Assembly (NCBI GenBank): GCA_947493005.1 | Contig: CANLOY010000002.1 | Location: 587,810-651,809 of the forward strand | Source of the DNA: an uncultured Roseivirga sp. | GTDB taxonomy: Bacteria; Bacteroidota; Bacteroidia; Cytophagales; Cyclobacteriaceae | Direction of reading: 5' to 3' | DNA: 64,000 bases | Part shown: positions 36,152 through 45,004 of the stretch, piece after piece | Numbering within the stretch: the first letter of the stretch is position 1 | How the letters are laid out: the number at the start of each line of letters is the position of its first letter | Notes under the pieces: generated by a model | The model's input: the letters and a program-made list of their open reading frames with translations, nothing else | Told to the model about the DNA's origin: nothing | Databases searched by the model: none | Program-made: the position numbers and the translations under genes

Positions 36152-37443
36152 CTAAAAAGGAGCTTTCGATTGAATATCACCAGTATAAGGAAAAAACCAA
36201 TGTGTCTCCACATATAGGCGATTGTTAAGCCTTCCAGATCATATCGATTCATTAATACGGAAATAAAGCTTAAGTATATCACCGCTGAAAAAAATTGCGC
36301 ACTAATGTATTTCATTGTCTCTACTCTTGCACTGAGCAGATACGCCAACAAATAAGATATTATAGCAAAGAAATCACCAACTATCTGAAAACGTACCAGA
36401 TATGCAGCCTTTTCAAATCCTTCTGCAAAAAACACTCTCAAAAAGAATTCTTTATTTAAATAATAAATACCAAGGCAAATCAGCGTAACAAACGCGGCAA
36501 ATCCCATAACCTTAAGTACATAGTTTCTCAGCTTTTGATGATCATAGATTAGAGAAGCCATTTTGGGGTAATACACAACACCAACTGTTCCTGCAAAAAC
36601 GAGTAAATAGCTTGAGGACATTTTGGCAACAGATTGCCACAACCCGGTTTTATCTAAACCATACAAGTCAATAGCATAATCTCTAACACCAAAGTCGAGC
36701 AACTTCCCAAAAACTATTGCACTCACAGCCATTGCTACAAACTTCCAGATTTTCTTAAATGACTCAAGGTCTGGCTTCCCCATTCCTAACTTCACCTCTC
36801 GTCTCCTGTATATCAGGTATCCCAATACACAAAAGAACATAGCTCCATAGCCAATGGCAAAGCTCAATAATGCCTGATCCATTGTTCCGAAGGTAACCCC
36901 CAGATATACGGTACTTACCAAAATAATGGAGGTTGAAACATTTATGATAGCATAGGCTTTCACCTCTCTTAAAGCCAAGACCACCGCATTTAGATACCCT
37001 GACATAAGCATTAGAAAAATTGCCGGAATAAAAATTAGTAGAAACTGTCTTGGAGTATATTGATCTATAAAGCGATCGAAAAAGTACTGATGATGCCAAA
37101 AATACAGCACTCCTAACGTTACAATGAATATCATTGAAGTAACCCAAAATCCAGTCTTGAAAAGCCTTAGGCGATTTTGTTCATTTTCTTCCGGGTCTGA
37201 CCAATATTTCATCACACTTCTATGGACCCCTTCGTTGGGCAATTGTGTAAAAAGTGATGTAAGATTCTGAAAGTGAGAAAGTAGTGTAATACCTGGTGTT
37301 CCTAAGGTAATAGCAAAAAGCTTATTAATTGTAAGTCCGCCAAGTGTCCTGAACACTACGGCAGTAAAAGACCAGGAAGAATTTTTAAAAAATTCGGACT
37401 TCAATCTCAGCAGGTTTGACACTAAGATAGGACTTTCATCCAA
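36148..37443 (-). CDS. O-antigen/lipid-linked oligosaccharide flippase (Wzx type)
   Basis: A 431-residue membrane protein with about 12-14 helices of the MATE/Wzx fold. The N-terminal FFKNSSWSFTAVVFRTLGGL helix, LNAVVLALREVKAY in the middle and a C-terminal hydrophobic tail support an O-antigen translocase. It moves undecaprenyl-linked repeat units across the inner membrane. Its start overlaps the acyltransferase stop by 22 bp and its stop overlaps the glycosyltransferase start by 4 bp. Confidence 0.9.
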   Translation of the reverse strand: MDESPILVSNLLRLKSEFFKNSSWSFTAVVFRTLGGLTINKLFAITLGTPGITLLSHFQNLTSLFTQLPNEGVHRSVMKYWSDPEENEQNRLRLFKTGFWVTSMIFIVTLGVLYFWHHQYFFDRFIDQYTPRQFLLIFIPAIFLMLMSGYLNAVVLALREVKAYAIINVSTSIILVSTVYLGVTFGTMDQALLSFAIGYGAMFFCVLGYLIYRRREVKLGMGKPDLESFKKIWKFVAMAVSAIVFGKLLDFGVRDYAIDLYGLDKTGLWQSVAKMSSSYLLVFAGTVGVVYYPKMASLIYDHQKLRNYVLKVMGFAAFVTLICLGIYYLNKEFFLRVFFAEGFEKAAYLVRFQIVGDFFAIISYLLAYLLSARVETMKYISAQFFSAVIYLSFISVLMNRYDLEGLTIAYMWRHIGFFLILVIFNRKLLFR

Positions 37444-38357
37444 CTCAATGCCTCATTTGATTTTCCTCCTATATTTTCTTTAAAATTCACCAATGAATCT
37501 TTCAATTTCATATCCACATAAGAAGTTCCAAGGTCCAACACTTTGATACCATTTTCAGCACACCACTTGTACATCTCATTAACCAGCATAACCATAGGAC
37601 TAAACTTTCTGTAGTGCTGAAAATCTGTACAGCTTGCTGGCATAAAATGGTAAAGTATATTATCGCTAACCTTAACAGCAACTGTTGCGGCCAAAAGCCA
37701 CCCATCCATATAAACTCCAAAAACAAGATAGGCTTTTGGGTTTCGTTCACTGGTATTCTCCAAATCTACCCAATTCATAGAAGGAGGTTTATAGTCCAAT
37801 GTCCTATGCCTCTCTATCCATTGAAAAGTTTTCTTCTTGCCCCTCTTGATTTGTTTAAACTCAGCTCCGTTTTGAATACACTTATTGATTTTGCGTTGCT
37901 CCATCCTGTGCATTCTTGAGAATAAATCTCTCTCATCAACTGATATTGCATGAAAAACACGATTCTGAATCACCTTGTATCCAAGAGCATCCAGTGCAGA
38001 AGAAACTATGACTTGTTCTTGGTAGGCCTCCGGTGCCTGATGTATTCTGATTTTTTGAACTCCTAGCTTAACAAGTTCAAGTTCAACAGCGGTTAAAAAG
38101 AGAATAACCTCTTCCTCATTTAAATCAGCCGAAGTTTCAATACCACCAAAAGGTAATTTGTAATTGCTGTAGCCTATTTCATCATGAATTGAAAAAACAA
38201 CATGTGCATAGGCTTTATTGATTTCTTCATCAGTCCAATAGAAATGATAATGTGTTAAATCATTATTAGTCTCAAGAAACTTAGATTCATTGTACAAATA
38301 TGGCTGATAGCATATTTGACAGTTTACCGGTAGGTGATCTAACAGTTTGAACTTCAT
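37422..38357 (-). CDS. GNAT/FemAB-like acyltransferase
   Basis: A 311-residue soluble protein resembling FemAB/BioF2-like GNAT transferases, which attach an amino-acid or acyl group to an amino sugar. Seen are EEVILFLTAVELELVKLGVQ, a MHRMEQRKINKC helix and the C-terminal acceptor core LYHFMPASCTDFQHYRKFSP ... KVLDLGTSYVDM. It lies between the ketoisomerase and flippase genes, overlapping both (4 and 22 bp). It may acylate the sugar produced by its neighbour, which is usual in such clusters (inference). Confidence 0.75.
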   Translation of the reverse strand: MKFKLLDHLPVNCQICYQPYLYNESKFLETNNDLTHYHFYWTDEEINKAYAHVVFSIHDEIGYSNYKLPFGGIETSADLNEEEVILFLTAVELELVKLGVQKIRIHQAPEAYQEQVIVSSALDALGYKVIQNRVFHAISVDERDLFSRMHRMEQRKINKCIQNGAEFKQIKRGKKKTFQWIERHRTLDYKPPSMNWVDLENTSERNPKAYLVFGVYMDGWLLAATVAVKVSDNILYHFMPASCTDFQHYRKFSPMVMLVNEMYKWCAENGIKVLDLGTSYVDMKLKDSLVNFKENIGGKSNEALSWMKVLS

Positions 38358-38740
38358 ATGAAGTCCTCCCTACTTCTGATATAATCAGCCTCATCATATG
38401 GGTCAGATGCAAGCCCTATCATTGTTGCACCTCCAGAGAAAATCATGCGACCCCACCAAAGTGGTGGTATATAAAGCCCTACACCTGGAGTGTCAAGAAT
38501 ATATTCCTTAAAAACCCCGTCTAAGGATTCCAATGAAACTCTTATTTCTCCATTTGTACAAATAATGACCTGTTGAGAAGTCTTGTGTGCATGCCCACCT
38601 CTAACCTGTTGTTCCGGAACCTCCCACAACCAATAAACACGTTCGACCTTAAAAGGAAAGTCAGTGCTATCATCAATGTAAGCAAGCAATCCACGAGAAT
38701 CTCCCTTTGTATTTAACTCTATGGTAAATGGTTTATTCAT
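38354..38740 (-). CDS. Sugar 3,4-ketoisomerase, FdtA/WxcM cupin
   Basis: A 128-residue cupin of the FdtA/WxcM family, which isomerises dTDP-4-keto-6-deoxyglucose to the 3-keto sugar, a step toward deoxy-amino sugars such as dTDP-Fuc3NAc or Qui3NAc. Motifs are GDSRGLLAYID at the N terminus and VRGGHAHKTSQQVI (catalytic His). The partner aminotransferase is not in the window, so this is the tail of a larger cluster or a rearranged one. It overlaps the small HTH gene by 8 bp. Confidence 0.88.
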   Translation of the reverse strand: MNKPFTIELNTKGDSRGLLAYIDDSTDFPFKVERVYWLWEVPEQQVRGGHAHKTSQQVIICTNGEIRVSLESLDGVFKEYILDTPGVGLYIPPLWWGRMIFSGGATMIGLASDPYDEADYIRSREDFI

Positions 38741-38990
38741 TCAAAACAGACTCAAACTTTTGTATATCAACACTTTCTGTTTGCCCAATCTCGATATGGT
38801 GCTTTACCAGCCTCGGGAATGAGCTTCTCAACTCAAAGAGAATATTAAAGGCCAGTAGCACATGATTATTGTCACTCCTCCTTCCATTTACAATCGATCT
38901 GATTGTGTCCTTACTTAGATTCAGTGCCTGACCCACTAGTTCGTAATCACCATCTTTTTTATGGCGTTTTATTTCATCAAAACTTTTCAT
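38733..38990 (-). CDS. Small HTH-like protein heading the sugar genes
   Basis: An 85-residue protein with a helix-turn-helix-like segment at about 17-45 (DYELVGQALNLSKDTIRSIV) followed by NGRRSDNN, resembling short Cro/CI-type DNA-binding proteins. A helical tail fills the rest. It overlaps the ketoisomerase gene by 8 bp and is divergent from an XRE regulator only 75 bp away. It may be an autoregulator of the polysaccharide operon. Confidence 0.75.
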   Translation of the reverse strand: MKSFDEIKRHKKDGDYELVGQALNLSKDTIRSIVNGRRSDNNHVLLAFNILFELRSSFPRLVKHHIEIGQTESVDIQKFESVLNE

Positions 38991-39065
38991 AGTTTGTACC
39001 TAGATCACGTTACAATAGTCAATATCCATGACAATATCGAATTTATTGAACATATATACATTTAA

Positions 39066-39779
39066 ATGTCGTTTGGAGAAAAAATTAAAGCGTTAAGAGA
39101 AAGACGCAATCTCAGTCAACAAGAGCTGGCAGACGGTATTAATCGGCTATGTCAGACTCATTTAAAGAGAAATACAATTTCCAACTATGAAAGAAACAAG
39201 AGCTTTCCTGATCAAGATAAGCTAATCGCGTTAGTCAATATTCTTGACACGTCTTCTGACAATCTGTTGGGATTAAATTCTAAGCACCCAATCCACAGAT
39301 CGGAAACTCCAAATTTGAATAGGAATACTTATCTAAATAGTGTTGAGGAATTCACAGAAAATGATGATACAATTCATCATTCTTTACTTAATGGTTTTTC
39401 TCCAGAAGTACGCGAAATTAAGTATATTTTAGCTAAACAGCATAATAATTACTCTAAAAACTACAATAATAAAGCCTTCTTAAAAGCGCTTCCATCCATA
39501 GCTTTACCTATACTAGGTTCTGGAGTTTTTAGAGCATTTCAGCTACCTAAAGACTTAAAAAGTCTGTCCACAAATCCGACACTTAAAGCAGGAGATATTG
39601 TTGTAGGAGAAAAGATTGAACCAGAAAACTGCAGTATGCAAAGTTTGTTTTTTATCATCATTTGGAAAGGTAAGGGGCTTAAAGTTCTTAGGCACACTGA
39701 GTTGATTCAACTAGTTGACATCCCCGATATACTACAAATATGGAACCCAAAAGCAATAATTGTGAATAATTTTAAATAA
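39066..39779 (+). CDS. XRE regulator with S24-like C-terminal domain
   Basis: A 237-residue protein. The N-terminal HTH_3 domain (about 4-68) reads IKALRERRNLSQQELADGIN and RNTISNYERNKSFP. The C-terminal part (about 145-237) has the look of a LexA/S24 peptidase (GVFRAFQLPKDL, then LKAGDIVVGEKI), but the usual GDSM serine motif is replaced, so self-cleavage is doubtful. It is divergent from the small HTH gene that heads the polysaccharide operon and may regulate it. Confidence 0.88.
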   Translation: MSFGEKIKALRERRNLSQQELADGINRLCQTHLKRNTISNYERNKSFPDQDKLIALVNILDTSSDNLLGLNSKHPIHRSETPNLNRNTYLNSVEEFTENDDTIHHSLLNGFSPEVREIKYILAKQHNNYSKNYNNKAFLKALPSIALPILGSGVFRAFQLPKDLKSLSTNPTLKAGDIVVGEKIEPENCSMQSLFFIIIWKGKGLKVLRHTELIQLVDIPDILQIWNPKAIIVNNFK

Positions 39780-39852
39780 CCTAATTTATTGATAATCAGT
39801 AACTTCATTTATTTTTTAATAAAAATACGCCATATAAATATGGATATTTTAA

Positions 39853-39880
39853 AAAATGTAACGAAGCAATGTTACATTTT
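39853..39880 (+). terminator. Terminator-like hairpin after the XRE gene
   Basis: AAAATGTAAC (39853-39862) and GTTACATTTT (39871-39880) form a perfect 10-bp stem with an 8-base loop, plus further T. It could end the XRE transcript, or be an operator. Confidence 0.55.
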
Positions 39881-40080
39881 TAGAGAAATTTACTTACCTT
39901 CACACTGTACTACACATACGATGCCATATATCCGGCAAACAAGTTTAGTTCTTAATTCATATTGGAGACGCTGATATGGAGTGTGTTATTGAACGAACAA
40001 TTGAGCTCGCTCATACACAATGTTTAGGTGAAAGCCTGGCCAATGAACGTTAAGTATTCACTGGTCAGGCATTTCTTTTT
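39881..40080 (+). ncRNA. Candidate small RNA with terminator
   Basis: No credible protein frame lies between the XRE gene and the transporter gene. The segment ends in a strong terminator-like hairpin: 40034-40047 pairs with 40057-40070 (12 of 14 positions), then a T-run at 40075-40080. Upstream is a further inverted repeat around 39978-40020. It is separated from the XRE gene by its own hairpin, so a separate untranslated RNA is possible; a long 3' UTR is the alternative. No known RNA family is recognised. Confidence 0.3.
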
Positions 40081-40167
40081 AGGCCTTACCTAGCAAACCT
40101 CCCCTAACGAATAAACAGTTGACGAAAAACTACGGCTGAACTGAATGACATTGATTAAATTCGGCCA

Positions 40168-41064
40168 ATGTTTTATCTCCTACTGACCATTCTTGCTAAT
40201 GTTGCCATTTTTATGGCATTCAGATCATTTAGCAAATTCGATATCAGAACATTTCCTGCAATTATCACTAATTACGGTGTTTGTGTAGTTACGGGAATCA
40301 TATACACTGGCATATCCCATGTTGGACAAGAGGTTGACTCTTCAGCTCCATGGTTTTATGCTGCCATGGTGTTAGGCTTAATCTTTGTCAGCACTTTCTA
40401 CCTTATGGCTATGACGACACAGCTGCGAGGTGTCTCTGTTGCGACTGTAGCAAGTAAAATGAGTTTGGCAATACCTGTGGTATTCAGTTTGTTTTTTCTA
40501 AAACTAGGTACAAATGAACTCGATATCTGGAATTATGTTGGCATAGCTCTCGCTTTTGTCGCAATTATTATGGTAAGCAATAGAAAGTCAAACACCAATA
40601 AAATCAAGCAGCCGTTAACTTTAAAATATATAGCACTCCCTCTTTCAGTTTTTATACTTGGAGGTATTATTGACACTTCCCTGAATTATACAAACCATCA
40701 TTACATCACTGCGGCTACAGAATCAGTATTTCCAATATTCATATTTGGATTCGCTTTTGTTTTTGGGCTAATCTTTACTCTGGTCAAAGGAGTAACATTC
40801 AGAAAAAAGGACATTCTGGGTGGAATTTACCTTGGCATACCAAACTATTTCTCCATCTATTTTCAGCTCAAAGCTTTAAGTGCTTTCGATAACAACGGGG
40901 CCATTTTGTATCCCTCAATGAACATTGGAATCATAATAGCATCTACACTAGCAGCAATACTTTTCTTTAGAGAAAAGCTTAGCAGAATAAATGCAATTGG
41001 TGTAGGCCTTGCGGTGATAGTGATTGTTCTATTAAGCCATCAGGAAATCTTTAAGGCATTGTAA
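40168..41064 (+). CDS. EamA/DMT-family transporter
   Basis: A 298-residue inner-membrane protein with about ten hydrophobic segments in two EamA-like halves (about 1-135 and 150-298). The charged loops are short and the second half ends in LAVIVIVLLSHQ. It is probably an exporter of a small metabolite; the substrate is unknown. Its stop overlaps the ATG of the next gene by 1 bp, so it is cotranscribed with the YigZ- and DUF2007-type genes. Confidence 0.88.
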   Translation: MFYLLLTILANVAIFMAFRSFSKFDIRTFPAIITNYGVCVVTGIIYTGISHVGQEVDSSAPWFYAAMVLGLIFVSTFYLMAMTTQLRGVSVATVASKMSLAIPVVFSLFFLKLGTNELDIWNYVGIALAFVAIIMVSNRKSNTNKIKQPLTLKYIALPLSVFILGGIIDTSLNYTNHHYITAATESVFPIFIFGFAFVFGLIFTLVKGVTFRKKDILGGIYLGIPNYFSIYFQLKALSAFDNNGAILYPSMNIGIIIASTLAAILFFREKLSRINAIGVGLAVIVIVLLSHQEIFKAL

Positions 41065-41678
41065 TGCAAGACCACTATTTCACTATAGTAAATACTTCTG
41101 AAGGACTTTATAAAGAGAAAGGGAGTAAATTCATAGCCTTTGCTTTTCCATGTACTACACTAGACGAGGTAAAGCTGAGGCTGGAAGCACTTAGAAAGCA
41201 ATACTTCGATGCAAGACATCATTGTTATGCTTACATCCTGGGCAATGAAGGAAAGGAGATACGCGCCAATGACGATGGGGAGCCAAATCACTCTGCAGGT
41301 GATCCGATTTTAGGGCAAATAAAATCCAGAAACCTAACTAACACACTTGTTGTAGTCATCAGGTACTTTGGCGGTACAAAGCTTGGTGTCAGCGGGCTTA
41401 TTAATGCTTATAAAACATCAGCGTCAGAAGCCCTGGATGTGAATGAAATAGTTAAAAAGGAGATTAATAAAAAAGCAATACTAAGGTTCCCCTATGACGA
41501 AATGAATAGCGTAATGAAGCTGGTTAAAGATCTTAATCTTAAAATCAATGGTCAGGACTATGACTCAGGGTGCGTTATGGAGGTTGAGGTAATCATAAGT
41601 AAATGGCAAACCATGGCTAACAAACTAACGTTACTCAATGACACAGGTCATAATATAAAGCTAGACCTAAATGAATGA
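41064..41678 (+). CDS. YigZ/IMPACT family protein
   Basis: A 204-residue soluble protein of the YigZ family (UPF0029 N-terminal part plus DUF1949-like C-terminal part). The typical start KEKGSKFIAFAFPC is followed by ARHHCYAYILGNEG, RANDDGEPNHSAGDPIL and VVVIRYFGGTKLGVSGLINA. The molecular role is not settled; eukaryotic IMPACT proteins act in translation stress control. It overlaps the gene on each side (1 and 4 bp). Confidence 0.93.
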   Translation: MQDHYFTIVNTSEGLYKEKGSKFIAFAFPCTTLDEVKLRLEALRKQYFDARHHCYAYILGNEGKEIRANDDGEPNHSAGDPILGQIKSRNLTNTLVVVIRYFGGTKLGVSGLINAYKTSASEALDVNEIVKKEINKKAILRFPYDEMNSVMKLVKDLNLKINGQDYDSGCVMEVEVIISKWQTMANKLTLLNDTGHNIKLDLNE

Positions 41679-42013
41679 AATTAGTTACTGTAGCCATATT
41701 TCCGCTTCCACAAGATGCTTATATTATAAGGTCGCGATTAGAAGCAGAAGGTATTGTGAGCTTTCTAAAAGACGAATTTACAGTCCAAACAGATAATTTT
41801 TTATCGAATGCCATTGGTGGTGTAAAGCTTCAGGTAAGCGAAGACGATGTGCAAAAAGCCAAGGACATTCTTGAAGAGCAGAGTATTGAAAGTCCTTCTA
41901 AAGATCAGTTAACAGCTGATAAGCTAATGAAGGATCAAAGAACCGTGCTCATTGTAGGCTTATCTATTATGTTTGCCCTACTTATAGTTTTATTCTTAAT
42001 AGGGTTAATCTAA
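41675..42013 (+). CDS. DUF2007-domain membrane protein
   Basis: A 112-residue protein. The N-terminal DUF2007 domain (about 3-70) reads VTVAIFPLPQDAYIIRSRLEAEGI and VKLQVSEDDVQKAKDILEEQ. One C-terminal membrane helix lies at about 92-112. The DUF2007 family resembles small signal-transducing PII-like modules, but its role is unknown. It overlaps the YigZ-type gene by 4 bp and is 8 bp before the GNAT gene, so it belongs to the same operon. Confidence 0.88.
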   Translation: MKLVTVAIFPLPQDAYIIRSRLEAEGIVSFLKDEFTVQTDNFLSNAIGGVKLQVSEDDVQKAKDILEEQSIESPSKDQLTADKLMKDQRTVLIVGLSIMFALLIVLFLIGLI

Positions 42014-42021
42014 TTCACTCT

Positions 42022-42546
42022 ATGGTTCACCAGTACAAATTCCCAATAGAATCAGAGAGACTTTTGTTCAGACACCTTACACTTTCAGATATTAAAGAAT
42101 GGGAAAACTTTTTTATCGATAATCCTTACTTACATTTTTTAAGTATCAATGAAGCTAAAAGCCCTATTGAAGAATCAATTATTTGGATAGAACGTCAACT
42201 ACAACGTTACAAGAGTACTGGTCTTGGTTTGTTAGCCGCCATAGAAAAATCAACAGGACAACTTATTGGTAATGCCGGTATTATGTGCAGAGATATTCTG
42301 CCAAACGACAACAAATTCGAAATAGGTTATTCTGTAATCCCAAGCAAATGGAAATCTGGATATGCTTCAGAAATGGCGATCCGAATGAAGATGTACTTTG
42401 AAGAGCATAACCTGGCTGATAGTGTTTCCTCTATCATTCACGTAGATAATATTGGCTCTCAAAAAGTGGCAGAGAAAAACGGAATGAAAAGAGGAGCTCT
42501 CTTTATTTTTAAAGGAGCTCCTTGTTATTGTTATTCCACTGACTAA
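42022..42546 (+). CDS. GNAT-family N-acetyltransferase
   Basis: A 174-residue acetyltransferase of the RimJ/RimL-like type (Acetyltransf_3). It has ESERLLFRHLTLSDIKEW at the start, GNAGIMCRDI in the middle, EIGYSVIPSKWKSGYASEMA (acetyl-CoA loop, about 93-112) and the C-terminal HVDNIGSQKVAEKNGMKR signature. The acceptor is unknown. It closes the four-gene operon 40168-42546 and is convergent with the ABC permease gene 3 bp away. Confidence 0.9.
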   Translation: MVHQYKFPIESERLLFRHLTLSDIKEWENFFIDNPYLHFLSINEAKSPIEESIIWIERQLQRYKSTGLGLLAAIEKSTGQLIGNAGIMCRDILPNDNKFEIGYSVIPSKWKSGYASEMAIRMKMYFEEHNLADSVSSIIHVDNIGSQKVAEKNGMKRGALFIFKGAPCYCYSTD

Positions 42547-42549
42547 ATA

Positions 42550-44916
42550 TCATTCATTCCTTAACGAAGTAGCCGGATTTGCTAAGGCTGCTCTCCTTGC
42601 CTGGTTCACAACCACCAACAGAGCGAATAATAGTGCAACACCTCCTGTAATTGCAAAAACCCACCAATCTATGGATGTTCGGACTGCATATCGACTCAAG
42701 TATTGATCAAGACCGAAATAAGCCAGTGGTGAAAAAATCACGAATCCAATCATCACTAGCTTGGCAAAATCAATTGAGATTAACCTTATCAGGTTTGATA
42801 CTGATGCCCCCAATACTTTTCGAATACCAATTTCTTTAATTCTCTGCTCTGCCATATAAGAAGCCAAACCAAATAAACCAAGACCAGTAATAAATACTGT
42901 GAGAAAGGCAAAAATAGTTGCCAGGTTTCTTGTCAGATTAATCGTTGTATACTTTCTCTCGAAGTCTACATCAACAAACCTGTATTCAAAGGGGTATGCA
43001 GGGTTGTATTGTTCAAATACGCTCTGAATCTTGTCAATAGAAGCCTTTACATCGTTAGTTTTAGGCATCCTTAATGTCAATGAGCCATATCCCCAATCCT
43101 GAAGAATCATAAACATTGGCCTTACCTGTTCATATGGAGAGCCCATTAAAATATTATCGATTACGCCCACCAAGGTTCTCTTTTCTCCCCACAAATCCAG
43201 TTGCGTACCAATTGGATTCTCAAGTTGCATAATATCCAAAGCTGCTTTGTTTATTATTATGGCAGAAGAGTCTGTTGCAAACTCTTTTGAGAAATCTCTC
43301 CCCATAAGCATCTCTGCCCCCACTGTTTCTGCATAATCATATGAACCAACAATTGTTACAAACATTACCCTTTGAGACTCTGGCTTACCAGGCCACCCCA
43401 AAAAGTTATTAGAATTAATCTGTGTAACGCTACTATTGGACCTTGTCATAGTAACTATTGCACCACTCCTAATAAGTTCTTGCTTAATAATATCGTAGTT
43501 ATCAACAATATCTTCAGTACCTGGAATAGTAATTAAACCCTCTTGATTGTACCCGAGGTCTCGGCTCTTAGCCAAATCAATCTGCTTTACTATAACAATG
43601 GTACCCACTATTAATACAACGGCAACACCAACTTGAAATATCACTAAAATCTTCCTTGGTAGATTGGCGTTTTTCCCAATATTAACTTTCCCTTTAAGCG
43701 TTTTTACAGGGTTGAATGAAGACAGGTATAAAGATGGGTAGCTACCCGATATCACGCCTGTAACTAAAATGATCAGTAGTGAAAACAACCAAAACTGGCT
43801 TGACTGAAAATCTAAAAACAATCTTTTATCAACCAAGTTGTTGTAGCCTGGCAATAATAAACTTACTATAAGAACCGCCAGACAATAAGATATAATGGAA
43901 ATCACTATTGATTCACCATAGAATTGCATAATCAACTGGCTGCGCTTAGAACCAAGACTCTTTCTAATTCCAACTTCCCGTGCTCGTTTCTCAGATCTGG
44001 CAGTAGCAAGATTCATAAAGTTGATACAAGCAATGATCAATATAAACATCGCTATTGCCGTGAAGAGCGTAACATACTCATGTTGCCCTCCTGATTCTAC
44101 GCCATTTTCAAATGTGCTATGAAGCCTCCACCTCGGCATTGGATGCAAGAAAAACGAACGCTTGATGTCGTCTTGTCCTTTCTCTGTCAGAATATTCTCT
44201 ATTCCTTTTTCTACCTCCAGTTCATCTTCTTCTCCAGTCAATTCCACAAATACCTGAAAGGAATAGTTACCCCAATTGGTTTTATTATCCCTAACCCACT
44301 GCTGAGTCGCCTCTCTGTGTTTCCAGGGGATTAAGTAATCGAATTGAAAAGAAGAGTTCTGAGGGATATTTTTAAAGATGCCTGTCACCTGTAAAGTGCT
44401 TTCATCATCTACCTTGAGAAATTTACCTACAGGATCCTCGTTCTTGAATAGTGCCTGAGCCAACTCTTCAGAAATCACTATTGATGAAGGATCATCCAGC
44501 ACAGTGCTTCTATCACCTATAAGCATGGGGTACTCGAACATATCCAGAAATTCTTCACTGGCAAAATAGCCACGCTTCATGATACGCTCATCTCCGTTGG
44601 CAATCAGTCTATCTCCTCCCCAACCTGTTACCACCGAGTTAACAATCTTGGAATGAGCAACTTTCATTTCCTCATAAGTAGGTAGGGGAACAGATATCCA
44701 GGATTGAATACCACCATCGAACTCTGCATTCAGCCAGACCTGATGTAGCTTTTTGGCTTTTGGAATAAACTTGTCGAACGAGGTTTCGTCCTGAACCCAG
44801 AGTAGAATCAAAATACTACAGGCAATACCAATTGAAAGTCCTGAAATATTGATTATTGAATAGAGTGTATTCCTACGCAAATTGCGCAGGGTTACCATGA
44901 TGAAGTTCTTTAGCAT
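42550..44916 (-). CDS. MacB/FtsX-like ABC transporter permease
   Basis: A 788-residue permease with two FtsX/MacB halves, each with a periplasmic domain. The N-terminal MLKNFIMVTLRNLRRNTLYS amphipathic start is typical of Bacteroidota antimicrobial-peptide-type permeases. Membrane segments lie near 20-40, 280-300, 330-420, 430-450, 670-700, 720-740 and 755-775. RKVLGASVSNLIRLIS is the classic C-terminal FtsX box; a similar RKSLGSKRSQLIMQ occurs in the first half. No ATPase gene is adjacent, so the partner is elsewhere. The substrate may be a lipoprotein, a peptide or an antibiotic. Confidence 0.92.
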   Translation of the reverse strand: MLKNFIMVTLRNLRRNTLYSIINISGLSIGIACSILILLWVQDETSFDKFIPKAKKLHQVWLNAEFDGGIQSWISVPLPTYEEMKVAHSKIVNSVVTGWGGDRLIANGDERIMKRGYFASEEFLDMFEYPMLIGDRSTVLDDPSSIVISEELAQALFKNEDPVGKFLKVDDESTLQVTGIFKNIPQNSSFQFDYLIPWKHREATQQWVRDNKTNWGNYSFQVFVELTGEEDELEVEKGIENILTEKGQDDIKRSFFLHPMPRWRLHSTFENGVESGGQHEYVTLFTAIAMFILIIACINFMNLATARSEKRAREVGIRKSLGSKRSQLIMQFYGESIVISIISYCLAVLIVSLLLPGYNNLVDKRLFLDFQSSQFWLFSLLIILVTGVISGSYPSLYLSSFNPVKTLKGKVNIGKNANLPRKILVIFQVGVAVVLIVGTIVIVKQIDLAKSRDLGYNQEGLITIPGTEDIVDNYDIIKQELIRSGAIVTMTRSNSSVTQINSNNFLGWPGKPESQRVMFVTIVGSYDYAETVGAEMLMGRDFSKEFATDSSAIIINKAALDIMQLENPIGTQLDLWGEKRTLVGVIDNILMGSPYEQVRPMFMILQDWGYGSLTLRMPKTNDVKASIDKIQSVFEQYNPAYPFEYRFVDVDFERKYTTINLTRNLATIFAFLTVFITGLGLFGLASYMAEQRIKEIGIRKVLGASVSNLIRLISIDFAKLVMIGFVIFSPLAYFGLDQYLSRYAVRTSIDWWVFAITGGVALLFALLVVVNQARRAALANPATSLRNE

Positions 44917-45004
44917 TTGAGTTTGAGTTTTTGACCTTTATTAACCTAGACTGGAAAATTCTTGATTCGTTACACCTTACAAGAAAAATCAGCCTTTTTC
45001 CGGA

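Noticed and set aside
39881-40080. 6S RNA or tmRNA
   Set aside because: No recognisable closing stem with a large central bubble, and no tag frame or tRNA-like end can be seen.
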